Source: DASWIV01 sp036397475
GTDB lineage: Bacteria > JAJVIF01 > JAPKYR01
Assembly (NCBI GenBank): GCA_036397475.1
Contig: DASWIV010000007.1
Span: 1-9,592 of the forward strand
DNA: 9,592 nt
Direction: 5' to 3'
Shown: positions 1 to 9,592 of the stretch, one piece after another
How positions within the stretch are numbered: the first letter of the stretch is position 1
Layout of the letters: the number at the start of each line of letters is the position of its first letter
Made by a program: the position numbers and the translations under genes
The notes under the pieces: model-generated
Database searches by the model: none
What the model was told of the DNA's origin: nothing
Seen by the model: only the letters and a program-made list of their open reading frames with translations

Positions 1-2
1 CA

Positions 3-1565
3 TCATGGATTTAAATAGACCGCTCGACGGACAAGCTGGCAGAATTCTCTCTGCTCTTCATTATCAGCCGACGAGTCAGCAATCCTGAGTACATCTTCAA
101 AACTAGAATCTTCCGCCCAGTAACTGTCCTTCAGGATCTCAGCGTACTCCGCGACACTCGCAAGGAATCTGAAATCCGCAGACGCCTGGTTAAACTCCTT
201 CACCATATCCCCGACATAAAAGGTTCGCTCATTCGTATCAATCTCACCCGTCATCAGGTTTTTGAATCTAACACGCACCGTGCAGATATCGTCATACCTG
301 TCGTTGACAGAGTCGTCCTTTATTCTGACTTCATATAACGCGGTAACTGTCTGGCCCGAACCGACTTCGCCGGCATCAATAGTGTCATCCTCGAAATCCT
401 CGGTATCGAGCGCACGGTTTTCATAACCAAGCAGTCTGAACCGCTCGACATTTTCCGTATTGAATTCGACTTGAATTTTCGCGTCGTTCGCTAGAATGAG
501 CAGCATTGACGACGCCCCGTCGCTGAATACCCGGCTTGCTTCTTCCGGAGAATCCACGTAGTAGTACATCCCGTCACCATGGTTCGCGAGTTTCTCCATT
601 AACACATCATTGTAATTACCCATCCCGAAACCGATCGTAGTCAGGGAGATTCCATCGACAGCATCAGCCCTTACTCGCTCGAGGATCGCATCGGGATCTG
701 TAAAGCCGACATTCGCGACACCGTCGCTGCACAAAATAATCCGGTTAATTTTTTCAGGATCGAAATTCCTTCGTGCCATATCGTAAGCGAGATTCAGCCC
801 CTGTTCCGCGTAGGTCGAGCCGGACGGGCGCAGGCCATTTACAGCCCGGAGTATCTGATCGTGATTGGATGTGAGATCGCAGACGACCTGTCCATTGGTT
901 CCGTAGACAACAAGTCCGATCTGATCGTCCGCTTTCATTTCTCTTACAAGGTCGTTGAGGCTGACTTTAACCTGCTCCAGCCTGTCTTCGCGAGCCATTG
1001 ATCCTGAAACATCTACACAAAAAATCATATTTGCGGACGGGCGGAATTCACTGATGGAGGCAGCTTTGATGCCTATGCGCATGAGATGGTAATTCGGACG
1101 TCCGAACTCCGATTCCGCGCCTTCAATATTTATGGAGAAAATATCGCCCGCTTGCGGCTCCGGATATTCCTGGTGGAAGTAATTGATGTACTCCTCGACC
1201 CGCACTGAATCCGGATCTGGTAAATTCCCGTCAGTAACGTAGCGGCGCCCTATCACATACGACGCAGTGTCGACATCCATGCCGAAAGTGGAAAAGCGCT
1301 CGTCTTCCGTTGCTACAAACGGATTGGTCCCGTAATTTTCGTAGAAGGTCGCATCGTAGGATTCGCCGTTTGGAAGTGTAGTTCCGCCGTAGGGAGTATA
1401 TTGGGATTGCTCCCTTTGCTGCTGGATCTCCAGAGTGTGCAAGTACGCCATGCGTTCGGCTTCTGAAGATTTATTTTTTGCCTTGATGAAATTGGGCAAT
1501 GACATGGCGATAAGTAACAGAATGATACCTATTGCGATTACCCAGGCGATAATTCGATTAACCAT
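3..1565 (-). CDS. YfbK-type VWA-domain protein with N-terminal membrane anchor (paralog B)
   Basis: This 520-residue protein probably sits outside the cytoplasmic membrane, tethered by one helix (residues 5-22); its ligand is unknown. Residues about 60-175 match the N-terminal YfbK region, including FSTFGMDVDTASY (91-103) and the RVEEYINYF-type segment. A VWA domain spans about 178-355 with a full MIDAS: DVSGS (D185, S187, S189), T251 and D281, so divalent-metal binding is expected. Residues about 355-515 are the YfbK C-terminal region (YENR, FEDDTIDAGE, VTALYEV). There is no lipobox. The stretch SLPNFIKAKNKSSEAE after the helix looks like a pilin helix. The ATG at 1565 is preceded by AAAGGA (1577-1582, 11-nt spacing), and an in-frame stop two codons upstream excludes a longer form. 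The stop TGA is at 3-5, so the gene is complete. It lies 127 bp downstream of its paralog, behind a terminator. Family assignment is firm; biological role is not known. Confidence 0.9.
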   Translation of the reverse strand: MVNRIIAWVIAIGIILLLIAMSLPNFIKAKNKSSEAERMAYLHTLEIQQQREQSQYTPYGGTTLPNGESYDATFYENYGTNPFVATEDERFSTFGMDVDTASYVIGRRYVTDGNLPDPDSVRVEEYINYFHQEYPEPQAGDIFSINIEGAESEFGRPNYHLMRIGIKAASISEFRPSANMIFCVDVSGSMAREDRLEQVKVSLNDLVREMKADDQIGLVVYGTNGQVVCDLTSNHDQILRAVNGLRPSGSTYAEQGLNLAYDMARRNFDPEKINRIILCSDGVANVGFTDPDAILERVRADAVDGISLTTIGFGMGNYNDVLMEKLANHGDGMYYYVDSPEEASRVFSDGASSMLLILANDAKIQVEFNTENVERFRLLGYENRALDTEDFEDDTIDAGEVGSGQTVTALYEVRIKDDSVNDRYDDICTVRVRFKNLMTGEIDTNERTFYVGDMVKEFNQASADFRFLASVAEYAEILKDSYWAEDSSFEDVLRIADSSADNEEQREFCQLVRRAVYLNP

Positions 1566-1627
1566 TGGCTAGTACATCCTTTCTTTTTTAGTAAGAGAAA
1601 AAAATTCTGTTGCATGTTCAAACAGGC

Positions 1628-1659
1628 AAAAAAAACCCTCACGGCATACTGCGCGAGGG
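1628..1659 (-). terminator. Rho-independent terminator of the lipoprotein VWA gene
   Basis: Read on the minus strand, CCCTCGCG pairs with CGTGAGGG (8 bp, one G-T wobble) around an 8-nt loop and is followed directly by eight T residues. It starts 33 nt after the stop codon of the upstream VWA gene. It should end most transcripts of that gene before the next VWA gene. The downstream gene would then need readthrough or its own promoter in 1566-1627; I see no convincing -35/-10 pair there. Confidence 0.88.
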
Positions 1660-1692
1660 CACTCATAGGTATGTATGGTTAAACATTGTTCT

Positions 1693-3426
1693 CTAACTGC
1701 TTGTAAGACTCATCGCCCGTTCCACAAGTTCACAAAATTCTCTCTGGTCATTGGAATCCGCCACCGGACCCGCTACCTCAAGAACTCCTGCGCAGGTTGA
1801 ATCCTGTGCCCATGTGCTTCCCTTGAGAATTTCGGCGAATTCAGCCACCGCTGCGGTGAACTGGAAATCGTCCGACGCCTGGAAGAATCCCTTGTTCAGG
1901 TCTTCAGCGTAAACTGTTCGTTCGTTTACATCGATCTCGCCGGTGGTCAGATTTTTGAATCGAATTCTGACAGTGCAGATTTCGTCGAAAGGATTGTCGA
2001 TAGCCTCGTCCCGCACTCGAACTTCATACAATGCCGTAACTGTCTGTCCGGCACCGATCTCTCCAGCATCGACAGTGTCGTCCTCGAAATCTTCACGCGC
2101 GAGTCCGCGATTTTCATATCCGAGCAATCTGAAGCGGTCGATGTTTTCCTCGTTGAATTCAACCTGGATTTTCGCGTCCGACGCGAGAACGAGGAGCATT
2201 TCGGAAGCGCCGTCGCTGAAAACGCGCTGCGATTCTTCCTCGGAGTCGATGTAGTAATACATGCCGTCGCAGTGGTTCGCGAGTTTCTCCATCAGGACAT
2301 CGTTGTAATTTCCCATTCCGAATCCGATCGTCGTGAGGCTGATGCCGTTCAGGGCGTCGGCTTTGACCTGTGCGAGGATTACGTCGGGATCGGTGTTACC
2401 CACATTCGCGACACCATCGCTGCAGAGGATAATCCTGTTGATTTTATACTGATCGAAATTTCGTCGCCCCATATCATAGGCAAGCCGTAGTCCTTCTTCG
2501 GCATTTGTAGCATCTTCGGGCTGCAACTGGTTGATTGCGTTCAATATCCTGTCATGGTCGCTGGTAAGTTCCTGAATAACCCGTCCGCGCGATCCGTACA
2601 CGACCAGCCCGATCTTATCGTCACGTTTCAATTCGGCGACAAGGGATCTCAGACTGCGTTTCACCTGTTCAAGACGCGATTCCCGTGCCATGGACCCTGA
2701 GACGTCCACCACAAAAATCATATTGGCCGCCGGACGAATATCCAGGCTGACATCCATCGCTTTAATGCCGACCCTGATCAGGTGATAATTCGGACGTCCG
2801 AATTCCGATTCAGCCCCTTCGACGCTGATGGAAAATAAATCGTTTCCATCAGGCTCGGGATAATCATGGTTGAAGTAATTGATGAATTCCTCTGTCCTGA
2901 CGGAATCCGGATCGGGTACGTTTCCGTCGGCAAGGTAACGCCGCGCGAGAACGTATGATGCCGTGTCGACATCCAATCCGAATGTTGAAAACCGCCCGTC
3001 CTCAGTGCTAATGAACGGATTGGTGCCGTAGTTTTCATAGTAGGTCGCGTCGTAAGGTTCGCCGTTGGGAACCTGATTTCCGCCAACTACCGGTTGCTCC
3101 CTGCCTGGAGGAGGTGTATATGGAGCGTAGTTCATTGACCCTGAATCCGGCTCAGATTCAGGCTGCTCATCGGATCCGGAGACGTAACCCAGAGCCCCCA
3201 GTTGATCCCGTGTACCCACGTCGTAATCCCATGTTTCGTCGGAAGATTCTGTCTGGGAATCGTATGACTGGTCGGTATTAGCCGGCTGGGATGGATTCGA
3301 TCCACCGCCGCTTAGACCCGGTCCGATCTTGTCGGATAAATGGGTCGAACCGCCACATGAAACTAAAAACAGAAAAAGGAAACCTGCAGACACAATGAGG
3401 GCGAATAGAGATTTTCCTGGCTTCAT
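1693..3426 (-). CDS. YfbK-type VWA-domain lipoprotein (paralog A)
   Basis: This is a predicted membrane-anchored lipoprotein of 577 residues; its partner is unknown. The signal peptide has a Lys-containing start, a hydrophobic core and the lipobox LVSC, with the lipidated Cys at 24 and Gly at +2. Residues about 25-120 form a Ser/Gly/Pro/Asp/Glu-rich linker that includes DQLGALGYVSG (74-84). The YfbK N-terminal region follows (FSTFGLDVDTASY near 146-158), then the VWA domain (about 235-412) with MIDAS residues D241, S243, S245, T307 and D337, then the YfbK C-terminal region. From the PNGE motif onward it aligns to the neighbouring 3-1565 product with one single-residue indel and very high identity. 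An identical 20-nt stretch occurs at 2273-2292 and 580-599. The reading frame is open upstream to a GTG at 3537, but the ATG at 3426 is chosen because it has a good RBS and places the lipoprotein signal at the N-terminus. Confidence 0.92.
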   Translation of the reverse strand: MKPGKSLFALIVSAGFLFLFLVSCGGSTHLSDKIGPGLSGGGSNPSQPANTDQSYDSQTESSDETWDYDVGTRDQLGALGYVSGSDEQPESEPDSGSMNYAPYTPPPGREQPVVGGNQVPNGEPYDATYYENYGTNPFISTEDGRFSTFGLDVDTASYVLARRYLADGNVPDPDSVRTEEFINYFNHDYPEPDGNDLFSISVEGAESEFGRPNYHLIRVGIKAMDVSLDIRPAANMIFVVDVSGSMARESRLEQVKRSLRSLVAELKRDDKIGLVVYGSRGRVIQELTSDHDRILNAINQLQPEDATNAEEGLRLAYDMGRRNFDQYKINRIILCSDGVANVGNTDPDVILAQVKADALNGISLTTIGFGMGNYNDVLMEKLANHCDGMYYYIDSEEESQRVFSDGASEMLLVLASDAKIQVEFNEENIDRFRLLGYENRGLAREDFEDDTVDAGEIGAGQTVTALYEVRVRDEAIDNPFDEICTVRIRFKNLTTGEIDVNERTVYAEDLNKGFFQASDDFQFTAAVAEFAEILKGSTWAQDSTCAGVLEVAGPVADSNDQREFCELVERAMSLTSS

Positions 3427-3433
3427 AGACTTG

Positions 3434-3439
3434 TCCTCT
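3434..3439 (-). promoter_or_regulatory. Ribosome binding site fixing the start of the VWA lipoprotein
   Basis: On the minus strand AGAGGA lies 7 nt before the ATG at 3426. This supports that ATG over the GTG 111 nt upstream, whose 37 extra residues would bury the lipoprotein signal peptide inside the protein. Confidence 0.8.
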
Positions 3440-3521
3440 TTTTCACACCCAGTGATAAGAATAGGATGCAGGTGACTGGGGATGGGTTCGATTTGTGGAT
3501 AGATTGATTTTTCGCCCTTTC

Positions 3522-3527
3522 GGAGGA
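3522..3527 (+). promoter_or_regulatory. Distant ribosome binding site of the zinc-binding protein gene
   Basis: GGAGGA is a near-perfect Shine-Dalgarno sequence but lies 15 nt before the ATG at 3543, which is longer than usual. There is no alternative in-frame start between the two, and the ATG opens directly into a lipoprotein signal peptide, so the start is kept. Confidence 0.6.
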
Positions 3528-3542
3528 TAATAGCCACGACGA

Positions 3543-4439
3543 ATGAGAAACCTGGCCGTAAAAATCATCTGTATCCTCTACCTTAGCGTCTTATTCACCG
3601 GATGCGGGAACGGGGAGCCTCCCAAAACTAATTCTGAAGTGGTCTTCGCGGCGTCGATTCCACCGGTAGCGATGATTCTGAAAGAGCTGGTGAAAGGTAG
3701 AGCCGACGTTATCATTGTTTTACCTTCTGGTGCGTCGCCGCACTCGTTCGAGCCTAAACCGTCGGATGTTGCCGAAGTATCCGGAACGGTGGCACTCTTT
3801 TATGTGGGAGCGGGTATCGACCAATGGGCGACTGAATTTCAGAATGAAAATTTGATAAACCTGGTAGAAATGGTTCCTGACTGGCTGATAATTCATACAG
3901 GAGATGAACATGCGGGTGGAAATATAGACGGACATTTCTGGCTTGATCCCACCGCTGTAATGGAAATTCTATCCCCATTAACCGAACGTTTGTCTGATGT
4001 CGATCCTGGGGGAAAGGAAATTTACACAGCCAACAAATTGGAATTCGAGAGGAAACTCCATTCACTTATCGGAAGACATGCCACGAATAACGACCGTCTT
4101 ATCAAGGTAATCCAGACACACGCAGCATCCAGCTACCTGTTCAGGGCTGATAATCGACTGGGGTATAAAACGGTCGGGGTGATTTACCCGGTCCATGGAG
4201 CGGAACCGTCCGCCGCCCACATCGTGGATTTGATAAATATTATTTACACCGAACACGTGGACTTGATAATCGCCGAAAAGCAGATGCGGAGGGATATCGC
4301 CGATTCGCTCTCATCCGAGACCGGGGTTCCGGTTGTTGAGCTTGATCCGCTTGGAGGGGGCACGGCATATATAGATTTCATTCAGAATAATTTAAACGCA
4401 ATAGAGCAGGCGCTGGAGATGTCGGATTCAAATGAATGA
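3543..4439 (+). CDS. znuA: Zinc ABC importer, substrate-binding lipoprotein (ZnuA/TroA family)
   Basis: This 298-residue protein captures zinc outside the cytoplasmic membrane and delivers it to the permease encoded two genes downstream. A lipoprotein signal peptide ends at Cys21 (LFTGC; Phe at -3 is less typical than Leu). Cluster 9 metal-binding motifs follow in order: GASPHSFEP with H67, GHFWLDP with H131, THAASSY with H193, the AEPSA motif near 220, and ELDPLG with D268. The third ligand is His; manganese-specific relatives such as PsaA carry Glu there, so zinc is favoured. The usual long His/Asp-rich loop before the second ligand is short here, with only H118 and H123. It is the first gene of a three-gene operon, and its stop overlaps the ATPase start by 8 nt. 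A TroA-like mixed Zn/Mn specificity cannot be excluded from sequence. Confidence 0.9.
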   Translation: MRNLAVKIICILYLSVLFTGCGNGEPPKTNSEVVFAASIPPVAMILKELVKGRADVIIVLPSGASPHSFEPKPSDVAEVSGTVALFYVGAGIDQWATEFQNENLINLVEMVPDWLIIHTGDEHAGGNIDGHFWLDPTAVMEILSPLTERLSDVDPGGKEIYTANKLEFERKLHSLIGRHATNNDRLIKVIQTHAASSYLFRADNRLGYKTVGVIYPVHGAEPSAAHIVDLINIIYTEHVDLIIAEKQMRRDIADSLSSETGVPVVELDPLGGGTAYIDFIQNNLNAIEQALEMSDSNE

Positions 4440-5190
4440 AAATTCTCCCGCAATTGAATTGTCAGGATTATCCGTTCATCTCGGCGACCATCTTACGCTT
4501 GACGATGTCACTGCGTCATGCGGACGTGGAGAATTTATAGCGATAATCGGTCCAAACGGCGCGGGTAAAACCACGCTCCTCAGGGCGGTCCTCGGTCTGA
4601 TAAAAAGATATTCCGGCACCATAAAGATTTTCGGGAAATCAATAGACCGGAATGATCCATCCGAGATCGGATTCGTTCCCCAGCTGAAATCCATCGACAG
4701 GAATTTTCCCGCGATAACGTGCGACATTGTCTCAACCGGCCTTCACAAGAGGCTTCCGGGATTCATCAGCAGGAAAGAGCACGACCTGATCCACGACACT
4801 CTCGAACTTGTCGGAGCATCCCATCTGTGCGACCGACCGTTCGGAATATTGTCCGGCGGTGAAATGCAGAGAGTGTTTCTCGCAAGGGCGTTGATACGCA
4901 GGCCGAAACTTCTGCTCCTGGACGAGCCCGCTACAGGGATCGACGCCATCGGAGAGGGCGACCTTTACAAGATCCTCGACCGGTTCACCGAGACATCGGG
5001 AGCCACGGTGCTGATGGTCACGCACGACATGCTGGTCGCAAGACACCACGCCGATAAGATACTCCTCCTGAACAGAACACTTATCTGTTTCGACACACCC
5101 GAAATTGCACTCTCCGATAAATATATGAGCGAGGCGTTCGGGCATGTCGGCCACATTCATCCCCACGGTGAGGAGCACGCGCATGATTGA
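4432..5190 (+). CDS. znuC: Zinc ABC importer, ATPase subunit (ZnuC)
   Basis: This 252-residue cytoplasmic ATPase powers the zinc importer. All nucleotide-binding motifs are intact: Walker A GPNGAGKTT (40-48), Q-loop Q84 (VPQ), signature LSGGEMQR (140-147), Walker B LLLLDEP (160-166), D-loop region TGIDA, and switch histidine H198 (VTHD). The C-terminal tail is rich in histidine (H238, H241, H243, H245, H249, H251), as is common in zinc-importer ATPases, which supports zinc as the substrate. The start overlaps the end of the upstream gene in ATGAATGA, and GGAG 13 nt upstream is a weak Shine-Dalgarno candidate, so translation is probably coupled. The length is normal for the family. Confidence 0.93.
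   Translation: MNENSPAIELSGLSVHLGDHLTLDDVTASCGRGEFIAIIGPNGAGKTTLLRAVLGLIKRYSGTIKIFGKSIDRNDPSEIGFVPQLKSIDRNFPAITCDIVSTGLHKRLPGFISRKEHDLIHDTLELVGASHLCDRPFGILSGGEMQRVFLARALIRRPKLLLLDEPATGIDAIGEGDLYKILDRFTETSGATVLMVTHDMLVARHHADKILLLNRTLICFDTPEIALSDKYMSEAFGHVGHIHPHGEEHAHD
5167..5175 (+). promoter_or_regulatory. Ribosome binding site deciding the permease start
   Basis: GGTGAGGAG lies 7 nt before the ATG at 5183, inside the end of the ATPase gene. It favours this ATG over an in-frame ATG at 5144, which would add 13 polar residues and a 47-nt overlap. Confidence 0.75.
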
Positions 5191-5986
5191 AGCTATGCAA
5201 TACGATTTCATGCAGCGCGCGCTTCTCGCCGGAATTCTCACAGGTATTGTCGGAAGTTACTACGGAGCATTTATTGTGCAGCGCGGGATGTCGTTCCTCG
5301 GGAACGGACTCGCCCACGCGGCGTTCGGAGGTGTCGCGTTAGGGCTATTGCTGCAACAGGAACCGCTTTACATCGCGATCCCTTTCACTGTCGCAGTAGC
5401 GGCACTGATCACGTGGGTTCGGGATAAATCAGGACTTGGCTCTGACACGGTTATCGGGATCTTTTTTGCCCTGTCCATGGCGCTTGGAATTGTGTTCCTT
5501 TCAAGGTTGCCCTCACAGACCACCGACGCATTTACATACCTGTTCGGATCGATACTGGGAGTTTCGAATATCGATCTTTGGGCGATCGGATTTATTTTGC
5601 TGGTGACTGCATTCATGCTTCCTATGTGGGGACGGTGGGCGTACGCGACAATTGACAGGGAAGCGGCGAAGGCCGACAGGCTCCCGGTCAAATTCGACGA
5701 TTACCTTTTATCCATTCTTGTTGCGCTGGTTATTGTCGTGTCGGCGAAAATAATAGGTGTGGTGCTGATCAGCGCATTCCTTGTTATCCCGGCGGCATCG
5801 GCGAGACTGGTGACTTACCGTTTTATAGGGATGACGATCGTATCTGTCGTTCTTGGATTGTTGACAGCCGCGGCAGGACTGATGGTGTCATATTCAATGG
5901 ATCTCCCCAGTGGAGCGTCGATTATCTTATTGCAGGTTGCAGTTTTTGTAGTGTGCATGTTTGTCGGGAAAGGAATGCGGAAATAG
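5183..5986 (+). CDS. znuB: Zinc ABC importer, permease subunit (ZnuB, ABC-3 family)
   Basis: This is a 267-residue integral membrane protein forming the zinc channel. Hydrophobic segments lie near residues 12-32, 45-57, 61-78, 88-107, 131-149, 173-202, 214-238 and 243-261. Family motifs are visible: MSFLGNGLAHAAFGGVALG (36-54), DTVIGIFFALSMALGI (88-103), GVVLISAFLVIPAASARL (192-209) and DLPSGASIILL (240-250). The chosen start shares ATGATTGA with the ATPase stop, an 8-nt overlap identical in geometry to the upstream junction, and has a strong RBS. An alternative start at 5144 would give 280 residues. The gene ends 25 nt before a strong terminator, so it is the last gene of the operon. The same family also includes manganese and iron permeases; zinc is assigned from the neighbouring subunits. 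Confidence 0.92.
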   Translation: MIEAMQYDFMQRALLAGILTGIVGSYYGAFIVQRGMSFLGNGLAHAAFGGVALGLLLQQEPLYIAIPFTVAVAALITWVRDKSGLGSDTVIGIFFALSMALGIVFLSRLPSQTTDAFTYLFGSILGVSNIDLWAIGFILLVTAFMLPMWGRWAYATIDREAAKADRLPVKFDDYLLSILVALVIVVSAKIIGVVLISAFLVIPAASARLVTYRFIGMTIVSVVLGLLTAAAGLMVSYSMDLPSGASIILLQVAVFVVCMFVGKGMRK

Positions 5987-6011
5987 GTTTCATAGTTCAA
6001 TGCATGAAGAT

Positions 6012-6047
6012 AAAAAAGCCCGGCACTTTCGTCCCGGGCTTTTTTTT
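6012..6047. terminator. Bidirectional rho-independent terminator between znuB and rpoC
   Basis: GCCCGG (6018-6023) pairs with CCGGGC (6034-6039). The stem is extended by A6012-6017 against the T-run starting at 6040, giving a 12-bp stem with a 10-nt loop. Eight Ts follow on the plus strand, and the A-run supplies a T-tract on the minus strand. It sits between two converging genes and can serve both. Confidence 0.93.
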
Positions 6048-6050
6048 GTT

Positions 6051-6074
6051 AACCATGCGCTTACGCTTATGGTT
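6051..6074. repeat. Small hairpin in the rpoC 3' region
   Basis: AACCATGCG (6051-6059) pairs with CGC (6064-6066) plus ATGGTT (6069-6074), with loop CTTA and a two-T bulge. No T-run follows on either strand, so it is not a terminator by itself. It may stabilise or shape the 3' end of the rpoC transcript, or may be chance. Confidence 0.45.
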
Positions 6075-6090
6075 CTGATCCGCAGCTTCC

Positions 6091-6113
6091 GCTTTCAGCT
6101 CTGATGCGAAAGC
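6091..6113. repeat. Second small hairpin just after the rpoC stop
   Basis: GCTTTC (6091-6096) pairs with GAAAGC (6108-6113). An inner GC/GC pair extends the stem past one bulged A, leaving a 6-nt loop. It begins 5 nt beyond the rpoC stop codon on the minus strand. Its function is unknown and chance is possible. Confidence 0.4.
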
Positions 6114-6118
6114 AATAA

Positions 6119-9592
<3,474 letters not shown>

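Larger units (their letters stand above)
3427..3542. promoter_or_regulatory. Divergent intergenic region between VWA lipoprotein and zinc importer operon
   Basis: These 116 bp must contain the start signals for both divergent transcripts. I could not find a convincing -35/-10 pair on either strand. AGAATA at 3458-3463 gives a TATTCT-like -10 on the minus strand, without a recognisable -35. CCCAGT (3448-3453) and ACTGGG (3475-3480) form a 6-bp inverted repeat with a 21-nt spacer, a possible operator but weak. There is no recognisable AT-rich Zur or Fur palindrome. The promoter role is inferred from gene layout only. Confidence 0.5.

Noticed and set aside
1566..1627. A possible promoter for the second VWA gene (TTGAAC at 1616-1621 on the minus strand).
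   Set aside because: No -10-like hexamer lies 16-18 nt away, and no Bacteroidetes-type TAnnTTTG element is present, so it is not annotated.
2787..2804. An 18-bp perfect palindrome (AATTCGGACGTCCGAATT) inside the VWA lipoprotein gene, with a 14-bp version at 1093-1106 in the paralog.
   Set aside because: It encodes the conserved EFGRPN segment in both proteins, so codon choice explains it. The paralog breaks the outer arms without compensation, which argues against selection as a binding site.
3427..3537. N-terminal extension of the VWA lipoprotein to a GTG at 3537 (37 more residues).
   Set aside because: It would bury a clear lipoprotein signal peptide, lacks a good RBS, and would occupy almost the whole divergent promoter region.
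4732..5241. A 169-codon minus-strand open frame opposite the zinc ATPase gene.
   Set aside because: It is a shadow of a firmly identified ATPase gene with intact Walker motifs; its translation shows no recognisable domain.

Overview
The window carries six protein-coding genes from a bacterium, in three transcription blocks. Base composition looks close to half G+C. The diderm character is inferred from two lipoprotein signal peptides and a YfbK-type surface VWA family. The visible part of the RNA polymerase beta' subunit reads, from memory of the families, somewhat like the FCB superphylum and relatives. It lacks the large trigger-loop insertion (SI3) that I associate with Proteobacteria and Bacteroidetes, so I leave the phylum open. 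Nothing in the window shows mobile elements, phage genes, CRISPR, tRNA or rRNA.

Positions 3-3426 (minus strand): two tandem paralogous genes for extracytoplasmic von Willebrand factor A (VWA) proteins of the YfbK type. Over about 455 residues they align with one single-residue indel, and both keep a complete metal-binding MIDAS. They differ in how they reach the membrane. The upstream copy (1693-3426) is a predicted lipoprotein with a long low-complexity linker. The downstream copy (3-1565) has an N-terminal hydrophobic helix that resembles the helix of type IV pilins or pseudopilins, without the leader or the conserved Glu. A rho-independent terminator separates the two genes.

Positions 3427-3542: a 116-bp divergent intergenic region. 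Positions 3543-5986 (plus strand): a compact three-gene operon for an ABC importer of the zinc/manganese (cluster 9) type, in the order binding lipoprotein, ATPase, permease. The genes overlap by 8 nt at each junction. The His-His-His-Asp ligand set of the binding protein and the His-rich tail of the ATPase point to zinc.

Positions 5987-6118: a strong bidirectional terminator between convergent genes, followed by two further small hairpins. Positions 6119-9592 (minus strand): the 3' part of rpoC, running off the right edge. It has the catalytic NADFDGD motif, a complete four-cysteine zinc site, a trigger loop without SI3, and an unusual three-residue LFE duplication just after the trigger loop.

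Most of the window is ordinary. The most interesting points are the paralogous VWA pair with different membrane anchors, the pilin-like N-terminus of one copy, and the small beta' duplication.
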